Under the pieces are notes generated by a model. The model saw only the letters and a program-made list of their open reading frames with translations. It was not told the DNA's origin and did no database searches. This document shows, one piece after another, positions 40,884-45,904 of a stretch of DNA of 45,904 nucleotides; positions within the stretch are counted from its first letter, which is position 1; each line of letters begins with the position of its first letter. Location: the NCBI GenBank assembly GCA_043760535.1, contig JAYUOV010000093.1, forward strand, positions 1 to 45,904, read 5' to 3'. Source of the stretch: JAZKFT01 sp043760535 (GTDB taxonomy: Bacteria; Bacteroidota; Bacteroidia; Chitinophagales; Chitinophagaceae). The translations under genes and the position numbers were made by a program.

Positions 40884-41909
40884 TTACCTCATTATAAAAG
40901 GATAGCGATTGTAATTTTTTAAAGCAATACCTGTTCCGCGTACTACGCTTTTCAGCGGATCGTCGGCTATATGAACTGGTAGTTTAATTTTGTTACTAAT
41001 GCGTTTATCAAGACCCCGAAGCAAGGCACCACCACCAGTAAGGTAAAGGCCACGGCGATAAATATCCGAAGCCAGTTCTGGCGGCGTAGTTTCTAATGCT
41101 TTTAAAATGGCCTCTTCTATTTTAAAAATGCTTTTATCTAGTGCCTCGGCTACTTCGGTATAGCTTACAAATATTTGTTTGGGAATGCCGGTTACAAGGT
41201 CACGGCCATTTACAGCAATATCATCCGGGGGATTTTCGAGGTCTTTCATGGCTGCACCCACCTGTATCTTAATTTGCTCGGCAGTACGCTCACCTATCAG
41301 CAAACTGTGGTAGCGGCGAAGGGCTTCCATTATATCGGCTGTAAATTCATCACCAGCAATGCGGATGCTTTGGTCGCAAACAATACCTGCCAATGCGATA
41401 ACGGTAATACCAGTGGTGCCACCTCCAATGTCGATGATCATGTTACCAACAGGTTCTTCCACATCTATACCAATACCCAAAGCTGCGGCCATAGGCTCAT
41501 GCAGCAGATATACCTCTTTGGCACCGGCCTGTTCGGCACTATCCCGTACGGCACGTTTTTCTACCTCGGTAATGCTGCTCGGTATGCAAATCATCATCCG
41601 CCAGCTTGGCGGAAACAGGGGTTTTTTCTGGTAGATCATTTTGATCATTTCCCTGATCATTAATTCGGCAGCGTTAAAGTCGGCTATCACTCCGTCTTTC
41701 AAAGGACGGATTGTTCTGATGCTTTCGTGGGTTTTTTCATGCATCATCAATGCTTTTTTACCAACTGCCAACACCTCTTTAAGGTTGTTGCGGTTAAGGG
41801 CTATGATGGATGGTTCGTTTACCACTACTTCGTCGTTATGTATAATTAGGGTATTAGCAGTACCCAAGTCCATTGCTATTTCTTGTGTAAAAAAATTAAA
41901 AAGTCCCAT
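40884..41909 (-). CDS. mreB: Rod-shape-determining actin homologue MreB
   Basis: MreB filaments guide the elongation machinery. The 341-residue protein opens with an amphipathic MGLFNFFTQEIA and carries the actin-fold nucleotide motifs AMDLGTANT (phosphate 1), NMIIDIGGGTTGI (phosphate 2) and LYLTGGGALLRGLD (adenosine). SIRTIRPLKDGVIADF and PSSITEVEKRAVRDSAEQAGAKEV are typical MreB stretches. It is the first gene of the mre-mrdA-rodA block; a promoter is expected in 41910-42224 but I could not recognise one. Confidence 0.97.
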   Translation of the reverse strand: MGLFNFFTQEIAMDLGTANTLIIHNDEVVVNEPSIIALNRNNLKEVLAVGKKALMMHEKTHESIRTIRPLKDGVIADFNAAELMIREMIKMIYQKKPLFPPSWRMMICIPSSITEVEKRAVRDSAEQAGAKEVYLLHEPMAAALGIGIDVEEPVGNMIIDIGGGTTGITVIALAGIVCDQSIRIAGDEFTADIMEALRRYHSLLIGERTAEQIKIQVGAAMKDLENPPDDIAVNGRDLVTGIPKQIFVSYTEVAEALDKSIFKIEEAILKALETTPPELASDIYRRGLYLTGGGALLRGLDKRISNKIKLPVHIADDPLKSVVRGTGIALKNYNRYPFIMR

Positions 41910-42060
41910 TATGTTATTTGGAGATAAATCTGTGTTTAAAGAATGTTGGCAAAATTGCTGTAAAAGTTCCGGTTTTCCAATACAGAAATGCGTTTTGGAA
42001 AATTTATTTTGGATTAATTGTGAAATGGGGAAAATACCTGCATTTACAGGCGTTCCGGTA

Positions 42061-42110
42061 AGAATTACAGGAACACGAATCAGACGGATTTTAGCGGATA
42101 ATCACAGATT
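42061..42110. repeat. Probable dispersed repeat with tandem ACGAAT/GCGGATAA words
   Basis: The minus strand reads ATCCGCTAAAATCCGTCTG then ATTCGTGTTCC, words that I remember as recurrent around genes in Bacteroidota and other phyla (for example near GxxExxY genes). The match is from memory only. Confidence 0.4.
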
Positions 42111-42150
42111 TTTATTTAAAAAAAACCACAAGAAAAACATTGCTAATTTC

Positions 42151-42214
42151 TTGAAGCTTGATTCTTGATTCTTGATTTCTTGAACCTTGTTTCTTGAACC
42201 TTGCTCCCTGAACC
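42151..42214. repeat. Heptamer tract downstream of purD
   Basis: Nine 7-nt words (TTGAAGC, TTGATTC twice, TTGATTT, then TTGAACC, TTGTTTC, TTGAACC, TTGCTCC, CTGAACC) with one extra base after the fourth. It starts ten nt downstream of the purD stop on the minus strand. No word shows a protein-coding or terminator logic. Confidence 0.8.
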
Positions 42215-42224
42215 TTTTTATTTT

Positions 42225-43511
42225 TTATTCAAATTCGTAGCCAATATCACGGCGGTAGTATTTTCCTTCAAATTGTATTTGCTCCACCACGGCTTTAGCA
42301 GTTATGGCTGCTTCTGTAATTGTGTTGTGCATGGCTGTAACTGTAATTACCCGGCCGCCATTTGTTACCAAACCATTGGTTTTATCCAGTATAGTTCCTG
42401 CCTGAAAAATCATTGTATCTTCTTTTTTATCAGCTATTATTGGCAATATTATAGCAATACCTTTTTTGTATTCGCCGGGATAGCCACCGCTTACGGCCAT
42501 TACTGTTACAGCGGCTTTTGGCTTGTAACTAATGGCTGCTTCATTCAATGTTCCGTTGTGCATTTGCAGAAATAATTCCACCAAATCGTTCTCCAATCTT
42601 GGCAATACCACTTCGGTTTCCGGGTCGCCCATGCGGCAATTATATTCTATTACAAAAGGCTCGTTGCCCACTTTTATCAACCCAAAAAAAACAAAACCTT
42701 TGTAGGTTAAATTTTCTTTATGTAAGCCTGCTATGGTAGGTTCTATTATGGTGCCAATTACTTTTTGCATAAACGCATCATCGGCAAAAGGCACGGGGCT
42801 TACACAGCCCATACCGCCAGTATTAAGGCCGGTATCGCCTTCGCCAATTCGTTTGTAATCTTTGGCATGGCCTATTATTTTATATTTTTTACCATCGGTT
42901 AAGGCAAAGACAGAAATTTCAATACCATCCAAAAATTGCTCCACCACCACCTTGGTACCTGCGTCGCCAAATTGTTTATTGATGATCATTTCGCCAAACA
43001 CTTCCAACGCTTCTTGGTGGGTTTGGCAAATAACCACGCCTTTACCCGCTGCAAGCCCGTCGGCTTTTAGTACTATTGGCAAAGCATGCTGTCTTAGATA
43101 TGCTTTGCCGGCTTCGTAATTTTCTTGGGTAAATTCTTCGTAGGCCGCAGTGGGTATGTTTTGCCGCTGCATAAATTTTTTAGAAAAGGCTTTGCTGCCT
43201 TCCAGTTGTGCCGCTTCTTTAGATGGGCCTACCACAATAATGTGCTTCAGCGTTTCATCACCCACTACAAAATCGTACACACCATTTACCAGCGGATCTT
43301 CGGGGCCTACCACCAGCACGTCTATTGCCTTGTCGGTACAGCATTGTTTCAGTGCGGCAAAATCGTTAACCCCAAAATTGAGATTGGTGCCATATTCCAA
43401 GGTGCCACCATTGCCGGGTGCTATATATAATTGGGTACAAAATGGGCTTTGGCTTAGCTTCCATGCCAGTGCATGTTCTCTTCCGCCGGCACCCAGGATA
43501 AGAATGTTCAT
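42225..43511 (-). CDS. purD: Phosphoribosylamine-glycine ligase
   Basis: PurD ligates glycine to phosphoribosylamine in the second step of purine synthesis. It starts with MNILILGAGGREHALAWKL and contains the ATP-grasp motifs LKADGLAAGKGVVIC, VVEQFLDGIEISVFAL, LNTGGMGCVSPVPF and EYNCRMGDPETEVVLPRL. The length of 428 is normal. It is a single gene on the minus strand divergent from the POT transporter gene; the other purine gene purH is 12 kb away. Confidence 0.97.
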   Translation of the reverse strand: MNILILGAGGREHALAWKLSQSPFCTQLYIAPGNGGTLEYGTNLNFGVNDFAALKQCCTDKAIDVLVVGPEDPLVNGVYDFVVGDETLKHIIVVGPSKEAAQLEGSKAFSKKFMQRQNIPTAAYEEFTQENYEAGKAYLRQHALPIVLKADGLAAGKGVVICQTHQEALEVFGEMIINKQFGDAGTKVVVEQFLDGIEISVFALTDGKKYKIIGHAKDYKRIGEGDTGLNTGGMGCVSPVPFADDAFMQKVIGTIIEPTIAGLHKENLTYKGFVFFGLIKVGNEPFVIEYNCRMGDPETEVVLPRLENDLVELFLQMHNGTLNEAAISYKPKAAVTVMAVSGGYPGEYKKGIAIILPIIADKKEDTMIFQAGTILDKTNGLVTNGGRVITVTAMHNTITEAAITAKAVVEQIQFEGKYYRRDIGYEFE

Positions 43512-43579
43512 TTGATTTTTGGAATTTGCGTGGCGAAAATAGATATTTGGTGCTACACACCGATTGCAGCCTTTGAGAA

Positions 43580-43609
43580 GTCATGGGTCATTTGTCAATA
43601 AGTCATTTT
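43580..43609. repeat. GTCA heptamer tract upstream of purD and the POT gene
   Basis: GTCATGG, GTCATTT, GTCAATA and GTCATTTT follow one another in the divergent gap between purD and the POT transporter. The words resemble those in the mreD-mrdA spacer (GTCATTA). An upstream ORF start at 43608 would read through the tract end and is not used. Confidence 0.65.
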
Positions 43610-43733
43610 GGGAAACCGTTTTATAACATCGTTTCCCATTTTTTCATTTATGCAAATGCTGTATATGCTTTTCCTGGCTTTGAAAGTTTACATCCATTTT
43701 TATTTCATCAACCAAAAAGAAAAAAAACTGAAC

Positions 43734-45545
43734 ATGGCAGAAACCAGTATCCAGCAAAAAGGGCACCCGAAAGGATTGTGGGTTTTATTTGGCACAGAAA
43801 TGTGGGAACGTTTCAACTTCTATGGTATGAGGGCTATTTTGTCCTTATTTATTGCTGAGGCATTAATGAAAGGCGAAACGGAAGCATCCATTATCTATGG
43901 GGGGTTTCTGGGACTATGTTATTTAACACCAATGCTGGGTGGTTACATAGCTGATAAATATCTTGGTAATCGAAGTTGTATTTTGTTGGGCGGGGCTACT
44001 ATGGCAGCAGGTCAGTTACTTCTGTTTTATAGTGCTAGCTTATATTCCAGCAACCTTAGCATGGCTACTAATATGTTGTGGCTCGGCTTGCTGGTTATCA
44101 TTTTTGGTAATGGCTTTTTCAAGCCCAATATTTCTTCCATGGTGGGTAGCCTGTACCCTAATGAGCAAAAAAACAAATTAGACTCTGCCTTTACCATTTT
44201 CTATCTTGGTATAAATGTAGGGGCTACACTTGGCCAGTTTATCTGTCCGTTTTTTGGCGATGTTACCGTAAACGGCGTACGTGACTTATCGGCTTTTAAA
44301 TGGGGCTTTTTAGCTGCTGGCCTAGCCATGATGATAGGGACACTTGTATTCTTTTTTTTAAAAAATAAATATGTAGTTACTCCAGATGGTGAAGCAATCG
44401 GCGGTAAGCCAAAAGCATTTGTTCAAATAGAAGGCGAACCAACACAAGCAAAATTCTCTACTACGAGTATGCTGATTTCTCTGGGATTGGTAATAGCCCT
44501 CACCTTTGGTTTTAACCTGCTTATGGATGGTCCGGGTGTTAGTCCTATTAAAGGCTGGCTCTATCCTTTCATATTTGCTGCAGGTATAGGTTTGGCTTAT
44601 TTAATCCTGTCTGATAAATCTATTACCAAGGTAGAACGGGACAGAATTTGGGTGCTATATATTGTTTGTTTTTTCGTGATGTTTTTTTGGGCGGCTTTTG
44701 AACAGGCAGGCTCTTCGCTTACTTTTATAGCAGACAAACAAACTGACACCCGAATGTTTGGCTGGACAATGCCACCCACAATGGTGCAAAACTTCAACGG
44801 TATTTTTGTTATGGTTTTTGCGATCCCTTTTAGTATGCTATGGGTGTGGATGCAAAAGAAAAAAATAGAACCTATTTCTCCGGTAAAGCAAGCCGTTGGT
44901 TTAATATTGATAGGGCTAGGATATTTAATCATTGCTATGCAGGTAAAAGGCTTGGGCACTGCAGGTAAAGTAGGCGTAATATGGTTTGTGGTATTGTACC
45001 TTTTACATACCTGGGGCGAATTATGTTTATCGCCAATCGGACTTTCTTTAGTAGCTAAACTTGCCCCTAAAAGATTTGCTTCTCTGTTAATGGGCGTATG
45101 GTTTTTAGGTAATGCAGGAGGCTATGCCCTCACAGGAACTCTGGGTGCATTACTACCTCCAACTACAGATAAATACGAAGTAGCTAAAAAAGATAATATT
45201 GATTTACAAGCAATTTTAGATGGTTCAAAAACTGCATCCGGACCAGAATTATTTTCACTTGCAAAAAAGAAAATATCTGCAACCATTGATTATAATAAGG
45301 CAAAAGATAGAAATATTGATTTTGTAAAAATCTTTAAAGCTAAAGACTCTACTTTGACCACAGAACAGTTCTTGATTATTGAAAAAGACCAATTAATCAA
45401 AATTGGCTATCCTGTATTCATGGGCTTTAAATTAAAAAGCCTTTACGACTTCTTTATGTTGTTTGTAATACTCTGCTGTGGTGCCGGCATTGTTTTGTAT
45501 TCCATTACACCTTTTATGAAAAAAATGATGCATGGCGTAAAATAA
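43734..45545 (+). CDS. POT-family proton-coupled peptide transporter
   Basis: A major-facilitator transporter for di- and tripeptides with about 14 hydrophobic segments. Family signatures: TEMWERFNFYGMRAIL (the ExxER motif for proton coupling is E-M-W-E-R), GGYIADKYLGNRSCILLGG, and FGNGFFKPNISSMVG with FTIFYLGINVGATLGQ. The start MAETSIQQKGHPKGLW at 43734 fits family N-termini; a frame 42 codons longer is spacer. Between two late helices is an about 90-residue hydrophilic insertion (GSKTASGPELFSLAKKK onward, about residues 480-570), longer than in most POT proteins I know. It is followed by a terminator and by a second POT gene. Confidence 0.93.
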   Translation: MAETSIQQKGHPKGLWVLFGTEMWERFNFYGMRAILSLFIAEALMKGETEASIIYGGFLGLCYLTPMLGGYIADKYLGNRSCILLGGATMAAGQLLLFYSASLYSSNLSMATNMLWLGLLVIIFGNGFFKPNISSMVGSLYPNEQKNKLDSAFTIFYLGINVGATLGQFICPFFGDVTVNGVRDLSAFKWGFLAAGLAMMIGTLVFFFLKNKYVVTPDGEAIGGKPKAFVQIEGEPTQAKFSTTSMLISLGLVIALTFGFNLLMDGPGVSPIKGWLYPFIFAAGIGLAYLILSDKSITKVERDRIWVLYIVCFFVMFFWAAFEQAGSSLTFIADKQTDTRMFGWTMPPTMVQNFNGIFVMVFAIPFSMLWVWMQKKKIEPISPVKQAVGLILIGLGYLIIAMQVKGLGTAGKVGVIWFVVLYLLHTWGELCLSPIGLSLVAKLAPKRFASLLMGVWFLGNAGGYALTGTLGALLPPTTDKYEVAKKDNIDLQAILDGSKTASGPELFSLAKKKISATIDYNKAKDRNIDFVKIFKAKDSTLTTEQFLIIEKDQLIKIGYPVFMGFKLKSLYDFFMLFVILCCGAGIVLYSITPFMKKMMHGVK

Positions 45546-45565
45546 TTATCTTTTACCATTATCTT

Positions 45566-45600
45566 AAAGGTGTGCTTTACAGCCCACCTTTATTTTTTTT
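45566..45600 (+). terminator. Intrinsic terminator after the first POT gene
   Basis: AAAGGTG and CACCTTT, extended by a GC/GC pair after one mismatch, form a stem around a TTTACA loop; an A and eight or more T follow. Ends before the second POT gene at 45609. Confidence 0.8.
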
Positions 45601-45608
45601 AAAATAAA

Positions 45609-45904
45609 ATGCAGCAAAAAATGACCGACCTAAAACCCCGCAAACACCCTGTAGCCCTACCCTTCCTCTTCTTTAGCGAAATGTGGGAACGCTTTGGGTA
45701 CTACCTAATGATTGGCATTTTTACCCTGTACCTAAAAGATGTAAAAGCTGGCTTTGGCATGACGGAAGCCGAAAGTGCGGATCTCTACGGCACATTTATA
45801 GCACTCGTTTTCTTTACCCCTTTCCTCGGCGGCTTGCTGGCCGACAGGTACTTGGGCTACCGGAAATCCATCATTATCGGCGGCATAATGATGGGTATTG
45901 GTTA
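45609..45904 (+). CDS. POT-family peptide transporter, 3' truncated by the window
   Basis: The first 98 codons of a second proton-coupled peptide transporter. After a short basic start (MQQKMTDLKPRKHPVALPF) come SEMWERFGYYLMIGIF with the ExxER motif and GGLLADRYLGYRKSIIIGG, the standard first-helices signature. It differs from the preceding copy at most positions, so it is an older duplicate or a separate family member. The ATG at 45609 lies just after the terminator of the first gene; a second Met (MTDLK) four codons later is possible. Confidence 0.9.
   Translation, partial: MQQKMTDLKPRKHPVALPFLFFSEMWERFGYYLMIGIFTLYLKDVKAGFGMTEAESADLYGTFIALVFFTPFLGGLLADRYLGYRKSIIIGGIMMGIG

Larger units (their letters stand above)
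41910..42224. other. purD-mreB spacer
   Basis: The 315-nt gap carries a heptamer tract (42151-42214), a probable dispersed repeat (42061-42110) and an A-rich stretch. No ORF of interest; an open frame on the plus strand is a shadow through mreB. The mreB promoter must lie here if mreB is not transcribed from purD. Confidence 0.5.

Noticed and set aside
40884..41909. Frameshift or pseudogene signals in the mre block
   Set aside because: All five genes are full length with intact motifs; the odd parts are in the spacers.
41641..42168. 175-codon plus-strand frame overlapping mreB
   Set aside because: Most of it is antisense to mreB and the rest runs through spacer repeats.

Overview
The window is chromosomal DNA of a Bacteroidota bacterium, most likely family Chitinophagaceae. 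I infer this from gene content and order: a fused thrA upstream of thrB and thrC, mreB-mreC-mreD-mrdA-rodA in one block, an IPExxxVDY-family protein, and a GH109 enzyme with a Tat signal. The base composition is fairly AT-rich, Shine-Dalgarno sequences are scarce, and several genes have TAnnTTTG-type -7 promoter elements. I see no rRNA, tRNA, CRISPR array, prophage or complete insertion sequence.

Layout. 107-1468: secreted GH109-type NAD-dependent glycosidase (minus). 1496-7117: threonine operon thrA-thrB-thrC with a candidate Thr/Ile leader peptide upstream. 7199-8719: small conserved genes (IPExxxVDY protein, pterin dehydratase, methyltransferase). 8740-9795: selD. 9946-13374: a secreted M28 peptidase and a D-aminoacylase-type amidohydrolase facing each other, with a repeat-bounded four-helix-bundle (S23/IVS) gene cassette filling the gap between their stop codons. 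13586-17538: an AlkA-like glycosylase, a Uma2 nuclease, gyrB and a small degenerate zinc-ribbon-like protein. 17593-23385: a tight six-gene minus-strand cluster (membrane protein, two methyltransferases, HpcH-type aldolase, D-2-hydroxyacid dehydrogenase, GT2 glycosyltransferase) that looks like an uncharacterised envelope-glycan or glycolipid pathway. 23455-27707: Fic protein and mfd. 27872-33355: small basic protein, EamA exporter, purH, comEC, histidine phosphatase. 33357-35287: MBL hydrolase and AAA/DUF4143 ATPase behind a three-unit palindromic array. 35467-41909: the elongasome operon. 42225-45904: purD and two tandem POT peptide transporters, the second cut by the window end.

The most unusual layer is the repeat content. 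Intergenic gaps carry short-word tandem tracts (7-8 nt period) and small palindromic repeats that often touch, or even supply, the stop codon of the neighbouring gene. Two palindromic repeats lie in frame inside thrB, one forming an N-terminal extension and one an internal loop. The S23 gene is enclosed by octamer arrays that are inverted copies of each other, so its transcript could fold into a long stem enclosing the gene, as in the 23S rRNA intervening sequences where the family was first found. That cassette is the best candidate here for a poorly described element. The thr genes, the Mre/PBP2/RodA block and purH/purD are ordinary core functions.
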